NCBI GenBank assembly: GCA_019279435.1
Contig: JAAALK010000081.1
Location: 27,120,457-27,184,456 of the forward strand
Reading direction: 5' to 3'
Length of the DNA: 64,000 nucleotides
Source of the DNA: Zizania palustris
Taxonomy: Eukaryota > Streptophyta > Magnoliopsida > Poales > Poaceae
Of the stretch, positions 1 through 11,159 are shown piece by piece (position 1 is the stretch's first letter; each line of letters opens with the position of its first letter). The notes below the pieces were generated by a model. That model was not told where the DNA came from. It did not search any database and saw nothing but the letters and a program-made list of their open reading frames with translations. A program made the position numbers and the translations under genes.

Positions 1-974
1 GGGTTCCAAGGCCAACGGAGTGGTGGCCGGGGATGGGCGGTTGACGACAGGCTCGACGGTGGCAGTGGCTAGGGCAGGGGAGGCCGGAGGCGGCGGCGAT
101 CGCTCGCCGGAGGTGGAGCAGAGGGGAAACCCAAAAACGAAGAGGGAGCGCGCTGGTTCACTCGAGCTCGGGCTTTGGCGGTGTGGACTGAACGCGGTGA
201 CCGGAGGGGGCTTTTATAGGGGGTCGCCGGCATCGGGATGGCAGGGAACCGAGGGATCCCAAGAGCTCCGGCGATCTCCTTCCAACCTTCGGGTAGCCTT
301 CCTAACGTGCGAAAACGCGTGGCTCAGGGATGGAAGGGAGGCGGTGGCGTGCGGGGAAGGCGATCCGTGGGTGATCCGGGCGATCGCGGGCGGCCGGCGG
401 CGAGGAACAGAAGGTGATCGCCGGGAGAAAGGAAGGGGGCGATCCCCTTCCATCGGAGACGAAGCACCTGGCAGGTGGCCCCCACCTATCAGCGGGCGAA
501 ACAAAAAGGAAGGGCCGACAGGCGGGCCACGACTGCCAGAGAGAGGGAGACGGAGGCGAGAGGCTGCCATGTGGGGCCGAGGCGGGCGCGAGCGGGAGAG
601 AGAGGAGGGGAGCGGCGCCGACACCTGGGTCCCACCCGTCAGCGACACAGAGCTGGGTTGGGCCGGGCTGGAGGCTAATTCAAGGTTGAGGCCCAATAAG
701 AGTTTAAATTGTTTTCTGATTTAAAATAATTCCAGTAATTCATTTATTTGATTAAGGGTTGAATCACTGTTGGTAAAAATTTGTAAAAATTCCTAAAATT
801 ATATCTTGGCCTCTAGTTCATCTCATAAAATTTTCAAGTCCAGATTTTGAGTATTTCTCCCTGTTTGGCTTTATTTGGGTTCTTTTGTGATTTTCCTTTA
901 ATAAATAAATCCAGAAATGATTTAAATAATATTTTTCTTTTATTTTAATCCTTTTTAATTTCTGGGGTGTTACA
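1..974 (-). repeat. 3' LTR of Tekay element I, partial
   Basis: Matches 8945-9917 almost base for base and ends in the same GGGTGTTACA (plus strand). Only the U3 side and a little beyond are in the window; the TATA-like CTTTTATA lies at 211-218. Two of its differences from the other LTR fall inside a palindrome that is perfect in the other LTRs of this family. Confidence 0.93.
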
Positions 975-990
975 ATCCTATCCCCCTTAC
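975..990 (-). other. Polypurine tract of element I
   Basis: On the minus strand the 16 bases just before the 3' LTR read GTAAGGGGGATAGGAT, the expected primer site for plus-strand DNA synthesis. Confidence 0.8.
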
Positions 991-1016
991 AGAGAATCTC
1001 GTCCTCGAGATTCGGA

Positions 1017-4000
1017 TCAATCCTCAAATAGCTCAGGATGCTGTGCCTTGAGTTCATCTTCTTTTTCCCATGTAGCTTCTTCTACAGGATGATTGCTCCA
1101 CTGCACTTTGCAGAAACGGATGATCCGACTCCTGGTGGTCCTTTCTTTGACTTCTAATATCTTAACAGGCTTTTCCACATAGGTCAGATCCTCTTGAACA
1201 TCGAACTGCTGAAGATCCACCTGCTCTGTGGGGACGCGGAGACACTTCTTGAGTTGAGATACGTGAAATACGTCATGTACTCCAGCCAATGAGGGTGGTA
1301 GTTCCAACTGATAAGCAACTTCGCCTTGGCGTCGAACAATGGGAAATGGTCCAACATATCGAGGGGCCAACTTTCCTCTCATGTTAAACCATTGAGTACC
1401 ACGGAGAGGCGTAACTCGAAGGTAAACATGATCTCCTTCTTCAAAGGCTAGGTCTCGGCGACGATTGTCTGCGTAGCTCTTCTGTCGTGATTGGGCTGTC
1501 TTGAGTCGGTCTCTGATGATCCGTACCTTCTCTTCAGCTTCACGAAGAATGTCTGTTCTGAATACTTGGGATTCACCAGTTTGGTCCCAAAGTAGAGGCG
1601 TTCTGCACTTACGTCCATATAGTGCTTCAAAAGGAGACATCTGAAGGGTGGCTTGATAGCTGTTGTTGTACGAAAACTCAGCGTACGGCAAGCTCTTGTC
1701 CCAAGTGGCTCCAAAATCCAAAACACATGCTCTAAGCATATCTTCCAATATCTGATTTACTCTTTCTGTTTGTCCATCTGTCTGAGGGTGGTAGGCGGTA
1801 CTAAAATTCAATCTCGTGCCCATCTCCTCTTGAAGGTTCTTCCAGAAACGAGAGGTAAACTGACTTCCTCTGTCGGATACTATCTTCTTGGGTACTCCAT
1901 GAAGACATACGATCCGGGCCATATATAGCTCTGCAAGCTTAGGACCACTGAAGGTTGTCTTGACAGCTATGAAATGGGCTACTTTCGTAAGCCGATCGAT
2001 GATCACCCAAATAGAATCATACCCAAGTTGGGTCTTTGGTAGTCCGGTGATGAAATCCATACCGATCTCTTCCCACTTCCATTCAGGCACTTTAAGTGGC
2101 TGTAACAATCCTGCAAGTCTCTGATGTTCAGCTTTTACTCTTCTGCAGGTGTCACACTCAGCGACGAACTGTGCAATCTCTCTTTTCATGCTGACCCACC
2201 AATAACGTTCCTTCAGGTCCTGATACATTTTGGTACTGCCGGGATGAATGGAGTACAACGTCTCATGGGCTTCTCTCAGGATAAGGGTCTTTATCTCTGG
2301 CTTATCTGGTACACATATTCGGGTTCCAAACCATATGGTGTCGTTCTCATCCTCGGAAAATCCTGGGGCTTTTCCTTGTCTCATGTTCTTCCTAATGGCA
2401 GCTATATCTGGGTCTTCCAATTGAGCTTCGCGGATTTGTTTGAACAGGACAGGTTGAGTCTCCAAGGTGGCTAGATATGCTCTTGTGGTCAATCCAAGAT
2501 TCAACTTTTCCATCTCTCTACATAACAAGGGTGCATGATCCTGGATCATCACAGCTGTGCAAAATCCCTTGCGACTTATTGCATCAGCTACCACATTTGC
2601 TTTTCCGGGGTGGTAGTGAATACCTAAGTCATAGTCCTTGATTAGTTCCAACCATCGTCTTTGCCTTAGATTGAGGTCGGGCTGCGTGAAGATGTACTTC
2701 AAGCTCTTGTGATCTGTAAAGATCTCACAGCGATTTCCAACCAAATAGTGCCTCCAAATCTTAAGGGCGTGCACTACAGCGGCTTACTCCAAATCATAGG
2801 TCGGGTAATTCAACTCATGAGGTCTCAACTGACGGGAGGCATAAGAGATAACTTTCCCGTCTTGCATAAGAACACATCCCAATCCTTGGAGAGATGCGTC
2901 ACAGTAGACATGGAAGTCTTTACGGATATCGGGTAGGGTCAGTATGGGTGCTGACACCAGACGGGTCTTGAGGGTGCGGAAACTTTCCTCGCATTCAGGA
3001 GTCCATTCAAACTTCTCTCCCTTCTGCAACAACTTAGTCATTGGCTTGGCTATCTTAGAAAAATTCTCAATGAATCTCCGATAATATCCAGCCAAACCCA
3101 GAAAACTTCGTATCTCAGATACGTTCGTGGGTGGCAGCCAATCCGTAACTACTTCTATGGTGGCAGGGTCTACTGCGATTCCTTGCGCAGAGATGATGTG
3201 TCCAAGGAACTTTACTTCTGCCATCCAAAACTTGCATTTGCTGTACTTGGCATATAATTGGTGTTCCCTTAGCTTTCCTAAGGTTAACCGGAGGTGAGTC
3301 TCGTGCTCTTTTTGGTCCTTGGAATAAATGAGGATGTCGTCTATGAAGACTACGATGAACTTGTCCAAATACTCCATGAACACCTTATTCATCATATTCA
3401 TGAAGAATGCAGGGGTGTTGGTCAATCCAAAGGACATAACCGTGCACTCATATAATCCATAACGGGTGGTGAAGGCAGTCTTGGGTATATCTTCTTCTTG
3501 GATCCTTAACTGATGATAACCAAAACGCAAGTCGATCTTCGAGAATACTGTAGCTCCTTTTAGCTGGTCGAAGAGATCGTCGATCCGAGGCAACGGGTAC
3601 TTATTCTTGATGGTTACTTCATTCAAAGCGCGATAATCCACACACATACTCTTTGCCTTGTCTTCTTTCTTCTCGACGAAGATGACGGGAGCACCCCATG
3701 GCGATGTGCTAGGTCTGATGTAGCCTTTCTTTTCGAGATCCTCCAGCTGCTGCTTCATCTCAGCTAACTCATTGGCGGCCATCCGGTAGGGTCGCTTATA
3801 AATAGGGGTGGTTCTGGGCACCAAGTCAATCATGAACTCGATGTCCCTCTTGGGTGGCATCCCTGGTAGATCTTCTGGGAACACGTCCGGGTATTCACTG
3901 ACTACTGGTATCTCCTCCAAGGTAATCTGATGTAGTCTTGTCCTTCCGGCCTTCATGCTTGTCATCTGGAATGTGACGATAGTCCCTTCTTCATTGGTCA

Positions 4001-5495
4001 CAGTCACTTTTCTCTGGGCACATTCTATCACTCCTTGATGTTTATTTAGCCAATCCATCCCTAGAATGAGATCCAAACCTTGACATTCTATTAGAATGGG
4101 ATCGGCCCAAAATATCGTGCCTTGGATATCTACCCATACCCTTGGACTAAAAGAACAGGCGAGGGTTTGCTTGCCCGGGGTAGCTATCAATACTGGCCTG
4201 GGTAGTTCACTTATGTCCAGGGCATTACTTTCCACAAAGGCAGTTGATATAAAGGAGTGTGTAGCTCCGGTGTCAAATAATACCACTGCAAGTGATGAAT
4301 GAACCATAAACTTACCCATGACAATCTCCGGGGCGGCCTGGGCTTCTTCGGCGGTGACGTGGTTGACCTTGGCGTGGACGACGGGGTTTGAAGCGATACC
4401 TTGAGTACGCTTGGGATGAGGGCACTGATGGGAGTAGTGCCCCTCCTGGTGGCAGTTGAAGCAGACTACAGGCTTGCCATGCCTGTCTCTCAGAATTTCC
4501 GGCTTCTTGGCCAGGGAAGTTGGGGCGGTTGGTGCGGCGGGAGCGGGGCGAGGTTGACTGGCTCCGGCATTGGCAGCTGGTGGTGCCGGACGATATACCG
4601 GGCGGGGGTGGTACTGCTGCGCTGGTGGAGGTGGAGCAAAGCGGGGTCTCTGGGCCATGCCCTGGTTCTGCCTGAAGGCTATCATCCTCTTTTTCTTCAG
4701 GTCAACCTTGTTTTGTTGGGTCTCCTGCATGATGTCTTTGTTCACCAACTTTTGGAAGTTGGCGAAATCTCCAGAGATGAGTTGTAAGGACAACTCATCC
4801 TTCGGTCCCCGGAGGAACTTGGCCTGTCTGGCCGCATCCGTACGAACCTCCTCAGGTGCGTACCTGGCCAAGCGGTTGAACTCGTGCAGGTATTCTGTAA
4901 CAGACCTGCTCCCCTGCTGCAGGTCTCTGAACTCCTGTTGTTTCTGTGCGATAACACCGTCGGGGATGTGGGCGGCACGGAAAGCGGCCGAAAACTCTGC
5001 CCAAGTACGGGCGTGGCCCTCGGGCAGAGTCTCGCGATGATTGTCCCACCACTTTGCGACGGGACCATGAAGCTGGTGGGTGGCGAAGGCCACCCTCTCC
5101 TGCTCGGTGCAGGTAAGGAGGTCGAGCTTCTTCTCGATAGCTCGTAACCAATCCCCAGCCTCCATGGGGTTGGTGGTGCTGGAGAAGGTCGGTGGGCGGA
5201 CTCGGAGGAACTCCGAGAGCTGGGATGTGGGAGCGGGAGCTGGTGTGGCGGGTCGGGGCAGCTCGGGTTGTTGGTGGAGGCAGAAGAAATGAGCCTGCTG
5301 CTCCTGCATCTGCTGCTGCTGCTGTTGCATCTAGTTCAGGAGAGCTGAAACTAGCTGGTTCTGCGTGGCCATCATCTCGGCCAGAGTGGGGTGATTGGTG
5401 ACTAGGGCTTGCCTTTGCCCAGTTGCTCCCCACTGAGGCAAGTTTCCATTATCACCTCCGTTCTGAGGAGCGTCAGAACCTTGAGTGTTGGTCAT
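1017..5495 (-). pseudogene. gag-pol polyprotein of element I, two nonsense codons
   Basis: A single reading frame of about 1,490 codons from MTNTQGSDAP at 5495 down to 1017. In order: gag with the WWDN motif near residue 149; zinc knuckle CFNCHQEGHYSHQC near 345; aspartic protease LFDTGATHSF near 408; reverse transcriptase with FIDDIL near 717; RNase H (CDAS, TDHKSL, DAISRKG); integrase with an HHCC finger (HPGSTK ... CDTC) and a DDE core (MDFITGLP, SDRGSQF, QTERVN); and a C-terminal chromo-like segment (KVQWSNHPVEEATWE). The frame is broken by TAG at 5331-5333, where element II has CAG, and by TAA at 2784-2786 in RNase H, where element II has TTA. No frameshift is needed to read through. Gag would form the particle; pol would supply protease, cDNA synthesis and integration. 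Confidence 0.93.
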
Positions 5496-5674
5496 CCTGG
5501 AGTTTTTCAAAGTAGACAACATTTATTTTAGTGAACTCTTTGTATTTTATTTCAAAAGGGTACCGTTCTTGCGGTTACATTTATTTATTTCTTCATTCAT
5601 GCCTTATGTTTTGACATGAATGGTAATACAAGCAACCAAAAACGAAACAAAAACAATCAATCGTAAAACTACGT

Positions 5675-6481
5675 CTACGGTAGCTCGGGGGACGGCTCGA
5701 TCTCAGGCTCGTGGGAGCTGGTCGGGGTCGAGGAGCTGGATGGTCCGGCGGGTGGTGCGCTGCGGGAGATCCTCTTGGGCCTCACAGTAGGGATCCGAAG
5801 GGGTTTCTTCCTGCGAGGCGAAAGAGGCGCGATCTCCTCAATGTCCTTCTTTAATTCCTCGATCTGGTAACGGAGCTTTGGGTTGGTGGCGACACGCTGC
5901 CGAAGGATCTCATTTTGGCGCCGTAACTCCTCTGCCTCGGCAGCCAAACGATGTCCCTGCTGGATGCGGCGACGAAGATCTCCATTCTCGCGGTTCAAAT
6001 CCTCAGAAGATTGTCGGTAAAAGCTAATTGTGTCGCGCTGTCCATTGGCATCCTGCAGTGCCTCGTAATGAAGATCATCCATGGCCTCCAACAAACGCAT
6101 GGTATGACCAATCACAGAATGGCGCTGGGAGAGTGTGCTGACGAAGACACTATGGGGACTCCCTGGGGTGCGAAGAGGCACGAAGCGAAAGTCCGTGTCG
6201 TAGAGCTCGCTGTCGTAGATCATCCGGAGCTCTGTGAGTGCCTGGAGGGCGGTGCGCTGGCTGGCAACCAGGAAGGTAGGTCCTCCTCCGCGGTAGGTGT
6301 GAGCTGTCTGAGGGGAGGGCTGGACGATGACGGTGACCTCGCAGAAGCTTTCTTCCTCGTCGGGGAAGACTCCATGGTACATCGGCTCATGCTCAAATCC
6401 GAGGAAGCTGACGAGCATGTGTAGCTCGCGAATGAATCCGGCCTCGTCACGAAGGTTCCCACTCATGGTACGAACCGGCAT
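5675..6481 (-). CDS. ORF0 of Tekay element I, unknown function
   Basis: An uninterrupted 268-codon frame between the primer site and gag, same strand as gag-pol, starting MPVRTMSGNLRDEAGF; an in-frame ATG five codons later (MSGNLRDE) is an alternative start. The N-terminal half looks globular; the middle, from about residue 140 to 215, is rich in E, R, Q and L with heptad character (LNRENGDLRRRIQQGHRL, then EELRRQNEILRQRV), which suggests a coiled coil. The tail is basic, then Ser/Pro-rich (KKPLRIPTVRPKRISRS). I recognise no enzymatic motif. An ORF upstream of gag is known in RIRE3/RIRE8-type elements, with no assigned role. The same ORF is intact in element II (54612-55418) although both gag-pol frames are broken. 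Confidence 0.85.
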   Translation of the reverse strand: MPVRTMSGNLRDEAGFIRELHMLVSFLGFEHEPMYHGVFPDEEESFCEVTVIVQPSPQTAHTYRGGGPTFLVASQRTALQALTELRMIYDSELYDTDFRFVPLRTPGSPHSVFVSTLSQRHSVIGHTMRLLEAMDDLHYEALQDANGQRDTISFYRQSSEDLNRENGDLRRRIQQGHRLAAEAEELRRQNEILRQRVATNPKLRYQIEELKKDIEEIAPLSPRRKKPLRIPTVRPKRISRSAPPAGPSSSSTPTSSHEPEIEPSPELP

Positions 6482-6605
6482 CTACACAAGAGAGAAAGTT
6501 TTTTGTGAAAACCTTGGAAGATGAGAGGATAAGCAGTGTTTGTAAGAAAATATAGTAAGTATAAGTCCTAGGGTCAGGTCTGTTTGGCTTCCTACAGTCA
6601 AGTCG

Positions 6606-6618
6606 GCTCTGATACCAT
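6606..6618 (-). other. Primer binding site, tRNA-iMet type, element I
   Basis: Minus strand reads TGGTATCAGAGCC, three bases inside the 5' LTR. It is the standard plant complement to the 3' end of initiator methionine tRNA. Confidence 0.92.
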
Positions 6619-9154
6619 CTTGTCGCGCCCCGATTTAATAAATCAGGACTTTATTGAAATTCCATAGAAAATCAATAAAACAAGACGTTCATCATGCGAC
6701 CACGTACAATACGGGCAATCCTTCACGGTTCGTAGACCGCATTAATACAAAAGTGAATAAAGGTGAAGAGAAACTAATAAAATAAGGGTCCTAGATGAAC
6801 GCCTCCTTCCAATCTCGCCTTGACTGGGTCGCTACTCCAGACCTTCATCCTCCTCGTAGTAGACTGGCTCTGATGTTGTAAGTCAACGGGGTGAGTACAG
6901 GTGTACTCAGCAAGCCACCGAATGCAAATATAATGCAAGGTAATAACAAGGGAGATAGTGGCTAGTTTAGCGGAAGCAGCATAATTGTAAAGCTTTAAAT
7001 GTGAGCAATTTATTAGTACGAAAAAGTAAACATGTGTGTGTGCATCATCATCTTCTAACTCGAGGGGTACAGTCAGCCTCACCTCGCTCAACAGTCCTTA
7101 CGTGCCATGAATAACTCGACCATTCAAACAATTGTAAACTAACTGCGAGTAGTCACACAACCCGCCCTTGACCGTGGGCTCGGCTTTTCGAAAAGATTAA
7201 TTTACTTTGATCAGAGATGTACCACTGTACCCACAAGGCACGCACTCATCACCTACACCGAAGTGTAACGAGATGACCCATCACACGAGAACTTGTGCCA
7301 AAACCTTCCATATAGTCCTCCCCGACCCAATAGCACCCTCTTATGGGTTTCATATGGTGTCCCGACGCATCGGAGCCCCACCATACCCCTCCTTGAGCCT
7401 CGTCGGTACAAGTCGCCCGCAGGCTAGCCCCTTGCCCCCTCCTCTATGGTGCATCGAGCCGGAGTATTCCATACTTCCAGTTAGGACTTACCCATTAGAC
7501 TTGTGGTTGGTACGGAAGTTCTTTGCAATAGATCCCGCAGACCGGTCCTTATAGTGCCCCAGGTGCGACAAACCAGTGCCCGAGCTTGCACCCGGAACCC
7601 ACCATACTTATAACCTAGCCAACTCCAACAGAGTCCAGAGACAAGAATAACGGGGTATTTCATATACCAGAATCCATCTATCTATGACTCATTCTTTTTA
7701 TCCTATAGCAGTTGTGCCGGTACATTGGGCACTAGCTAATATTGTTATAGTAGAGTGACAGGGAGTTAAGGCTCAATAAGCATGGCTTGGGTTTGCACAC
7801 AAGGACGGGGATCTAATAAATATAAGTGTAAGGCTTGATTATTGGACTAATGCAATATTAACCTATGAGTTATAGCGATAATTTATTAAAACATGGGCTC
7901 AAATATGATCAACTGTTTCCACAGAGGTGGTCGATGACTTGCCTTGATCAGCAAAGGGGGATGGAGGAACCTCGGGGTAGAACTCCTGCTCCTCGACGAA
8001 CTCGTAGTCTTCTTGATACGGAAAAATAAATAATCCATTCAATAAACAGATAAAATCCACCAAGTAAAGGAACATACATAGTTGTGGGTGTTTTTATGTG
8101 AGGTAATGTTTTAATGTTCTGAGTTTTTGCATAAAACAGTAAAGTTTAACTTTTTAGGATTTTTCCTAATTTATTTTCTGTATTATTAATTTTAATCCTA
8201 AGGGGTTTTTATTCATTTATTTATTAAGAATATTTTGGGTAACAGTAACATACTGTTTTTATGGTATTAATATGTAGAGAATAATTTACTGAATTTAACA
8301 AAATTTGAATGGTGAAAATTGGAGTTAAATTGAGCAAGATATGAATTTTTGAAGTTTAAACTATTTTCTGAATTTTGTTTAAACTGGAAAATGGCCTCTG
8401 GTCCACGGTGAGCCAGGCCCACAGTGGACCGCGGCACTATGCGCGTGGACCAGATCAACCAGGGCCGTTGGATCTGGATCCAGCGATCGGGCGCGAGGCG
8501 CGAGGCGTAAGTGAAAATGGACGGCCACGATTAGATCTCGCGAACCGGTATGACGTGGACGCACCAGATTGCTCCAGGGCCTTAAGTCGCGATCAACGGC
8601 CGAGATGGCACCGTACCCCTTCGACAAGATCTGAGGGCCCTGATTAAATCCCGAAGGGATTTAATCGTAGCCCTCCGATCGTGATCGGACGGCCATGGTG
8701 CGATCCGGCACGGCACGACGCAAGGGGGCGCGTACCCCCTTCGTCTCCGGCGACGGCGGGCTCGGGTGCGGCCACGGCGGCGGCGGCGAGGGCCTAGGGG
8801 CCTAGCTCATGGTGAAAATGGAAAGAGGAGAGGATGGTGATCACGATGATACCTCCGGCGGCGACGGAGGGCGACGGACGGCGGCCGGCGGCGAGGGTAG
8901 ACGAAGCAGGGCGTTCGGGTGGTCGACGGCGACGGCGATCCGGCGGGTTCCAAGGCCAACGGAGTGGTGGCCGGGGACGGGCGGTTGACGACGGGCTCGA
9001 CGGTGGCAGTGGCTAGGGCAGGGGAGGCCGGAGGCGGTGGCGATCGCTCGCCGGAGGTGGAGCAGAGGGGAAACCCGAAAACGAAGAGGGAGCGCGCTGG
9101 TTCACTCGAGCTCGGGCTTTGGCGGTGTGGACTGAACGCGGTGACCGGAGGGGG

Positions 9155-9162
9155 CTTTTATA
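9155..9162 (-). promoter_or_regulatory. TATA box in 5' LTR of element I
   Basis: Minus strand reads TATAAAAG inside CCCCCTATAAAAGCCCCC. The same position in element II LTRs (48571-48580 and 58091-58100) carries TATATAAA, so a TATA motif is kept although the spelling differs. Likely Pol II start for the retrotransposon transcript. Confidence 0.65.
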
Positions 9163-9411
9163 GGGGGTCGCCGGCGTCGGGATGGCAGGGAACCGAGGGA
9201 TCCCAAGAGCTCCGGCGATCTCCTTCCAAGCTTCGGGTAGCCTTCCTAACGTGCGAAAACGCGTGGCTCAGGGATGGAAGGGAGGCGGTGGCGTGCGGGG
9301 AAGGCGATCCGTGGGTGATCCGGGCGATCGCGGGCGGCCGGCGGCGAGGAACAGAAGGTGATCGCCGGGAGAAAGGAAGGGGGCGATCCTCTTCCATCGG
9401 AGACGAAGCAC

Positions 9412-9436
9412 CTGACAGGTGGCCCCCACCTGTCAG
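9412..9436. repeat. Perfect 11-bp-arm palindrome in LTR U3
   Basis: Arm CTGACAGGTGG, three-base centre CCC, then the exact inverse. It recurs unchanged at 48840-48864 and 58360-58384 in element II LTRs. In the 3' LTR of element I the same site has two substitutions that break it. It lies upstream of the TATA box in sense and holds two CAGGTG/CACCTG E-box cores. Confidence 0.7.
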
Positions 9437-9917
9437 CGGGCGAAACAAAAAGGAAGGGCCGACAGGCGGGCCACGACTGCCAGAGAGAGGGAGACGGAGG
9501 CGAGAGGCTGCCATGTGGGGCCGAGGCGGGCGCGGGCGGGAGAGAGAGGAGGGGAGCGGCGCCGACACCTGGGTCCCACCCGTCAGCGACACAGAGCTGG
9601 GTTGGGCCGGGCTGGAGGCTAATTCAAGGTTGAGGCCCAATAAGAGTTTAAATTGTTTTCTGGTTTAAAATAATTCCAGTAATTCATTTATTTGATTAAG
9701 GGTTGAATCACTGTTGGTAAAATTTGTAAAAATTCTTAAAATTATATCTTGGCCTCTAGTTCATCTCATAAAATTTTCAAGTCCAGATTTTGAGTATTTC
9801 TCCCTGTTTGGCTTTATTTGGGTTCTTTTGTGATTTTCCTTTAATAAATAAATCCAGAAATGATTTAAATAATATTTTTCTTTTATTTTAATCCTTTTTA
9901 ATTTCTGGGGTGTTACA

Positions 9918-10904
9918 GTTTTGCTTTGTTTGCATCTACACTGTTGTGTTTAGATCCCGCCTCTTGCACCGGACCAATTGGCTGCTGCATTGGCGTTTGT
10001 GAAACCTCACCTTATCATCGTTTGTCTGTGATTTGGCATTTGACTTGTATCCTTCCTGTTCTTGCTTGTGTTCTTGGGTTCGCTTGCAGGAATTAGCCTT
10101 CGTGGCGGGGTCAATCGCGTTCTGCGTGGTTGATAACCAACGGAGACAGTAGTGTAACGATTGCAAGGTTTGGATCCGCCGGACCGGAGCCTTGGATCGC
10201 CAACGTCGAGATTCTCCACCAACCCAAGTTATCCTTTACCTAGCGGAAGATCGGGACCAGTCCCCCATCATGCTTAGTGCGGGGATTCTTAGGGGTACTT
10301 AGTGTTTGGATTTGGGAATTCATTTCCCCATCCGAGGGGGTTTTACTTACTGATTTTAGGGTTCGTACTGTGGGCTAAACAAAGAGGGCTTACAGGGGGT
10401 TTAGGGGGGTTCTTAGTGCGGTGGTGGCGTCGGCTAAAGGGAGCCCGACGCCACCCTAACCCTAACTAGCCTAGAGCACTAGCAACGCTCTGATACCATT
10501 GATAGAATTACTAAGGGGCTTAGGATCGCTAGGGCTAGACCAGTAGGGGCTTAGGGTTACCTTTTAGGTTGATTGACGGAGAGGACGCCATGGCCGGTGC
10601 TGTGGCTTCGAAATCCGGCGAACGGCAGTGGAGGTCAGGGAGCCTTCCCGTTGCTTCGGCACAATCACTTAGATCGGTTTAGGTCTTTGTTTTGGGTAGG
10701 GGCAGAGGAGCACGAATGCAGCAACCACTTCATGGGTTCTGCCTCTCCCTATTTATAGTGTCGCGCAACAGGGGGGCCCTAACAGAATTCTGTTGGGCGC
10801 TCCCGATCAATGCGCTCGGATCAAGCGCATGCACATGGCCTTTGTGCATGCAGGGAGGAGAGGGACTTAGTCCTCCTCTCCTCCCGGGAGATCTGTAGCT
10901 AACA
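9918..10904 (-). mobile_element. End of another LTR retrotransposon (leader, PBS and 405-bp LTR)
   Basis: 10487-10498 reads TGGTATCAGAGC on the minus strand (tRNA-iMet primer site). One base further right begins a TG...CA block, 10500-10904, in sense TGTTAGCTAC...ATTCTATCA, taken as the 5' LTR. 9918-10486 is then the untranslated leader, in which I see no coding frame. The Tekay element I inserted into this element, hiding the rest. The right LTR end abuts SABATH exon sequence directly, so this element itself landed in a methyltransferase exon. The short LTR suggests a copia-type or small non-autonomous element; the class is not certain. Confidence 0.65.
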
Positions 10905-11151
10905 GGTTCGACTTCTCCAGCGACTGGAAGATGTAGTTGAAGTTGTTGTTGGGGAGGTCGTTGAGGAAGAATTGGACCTCCATGGAGCTCGCCTCAACAG
11001 TACTGTCATTGCTGGTGTTTTCGCACACTGTGGTGATCGCCTCGGAGACGAAGAGGAGTGTGTTTGGAGTAGAAGCACATCCTAGGTCGGCGATGACCAT
11101 GGATTGTGGGTGAAGATCCGTGCATACTCCCCTTATGGCTTTCTCCAAAAT
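10905..11151 (-). pseudogene. SABATH methyltransferase exon 2 fragment (copy Z)
   Basis: Minus-strand frame KAIRGVCTDLHPQS, then VIADLGCASTPNTL and FLNDLP, which is the S-adenosylmethionine-binding first half of the SABATH (SAMT/JMT/BSMT, PF03492) fold. It closely matches exon 2 of the pseudogene at 12142-14659. The copy is cut on the left by the LTR at 10904 and on the right at about 11152, where a CACTA fragment begins. SABATH enzymes methylate carboxyl groups of small acids such as salicylate or jasmonate; this piece cannot encode an enzyme. Confidence 0.85.
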
Positions 11152-11159
11152 TGCAAATA

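Larger units (their letters stand above)
1..9917 (-). mobile_element. Ty3/gypsy Tekay-type LTR retrotransposon I (3' LTR cut by window edge)
   Basis: Read on the minus strand this is a nearly complete chromovirus: a 3.3-kb 5' LTR at the right, a tRNA-iMet primer site, an extra ORF (ORF0), gag-pol with RNase H before integrase, a polypurine tract and the start of the 3' LTR, which runs off the left edge. The LTR reads TGTAACACCCC...GCGCGACA in sense. An extra ORF before gag together with LTRs above 2 kb is described for rice RIRE3/RIRE8-type elements; the chromo-like tail of integrase fits the Tekay (Del) clade. The overlapping parts of the two LTRs (973 bp) differ by eye at 12 substitutions, 11 of them transitions, plus one indel, about 1.2%. 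The target-site duplication cannot be checked because the left end is outside the window. Two nonsense codons in gag-pol make it non-autonomous. Confidence 0.93.
6622..9917 (-). repeat. 5' LTR of Tekay element I (3,296 bp)
   Basis: Bounded by TGTCGCGCCCC at 6622 and GGGTGTTACA at 9917 (plus strand), i.e. TG...CA in sense. It begins right after the primer site of element I and its right 973 bp repeat at 1-974. A TATA box lies about 760 bp into the LTR in sense, leaving a long R/U5 of about 2.5 kb. The GC-rich open frames inside it run on both strands and are not conserved proteins. The LTRs of element II are the same family but clearly diverged. Confidence 0.93.

Noticed and set aside
20..724. 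Long open frames in GC-rich LTR sequence (also 8919-9668, 48637-49141 and 58157-58661)
   Set aside because: Frames open on both strands at once, low-complexity Arg/Gly/Pro composition, not conserved between LTR families; they lie within LTRs.
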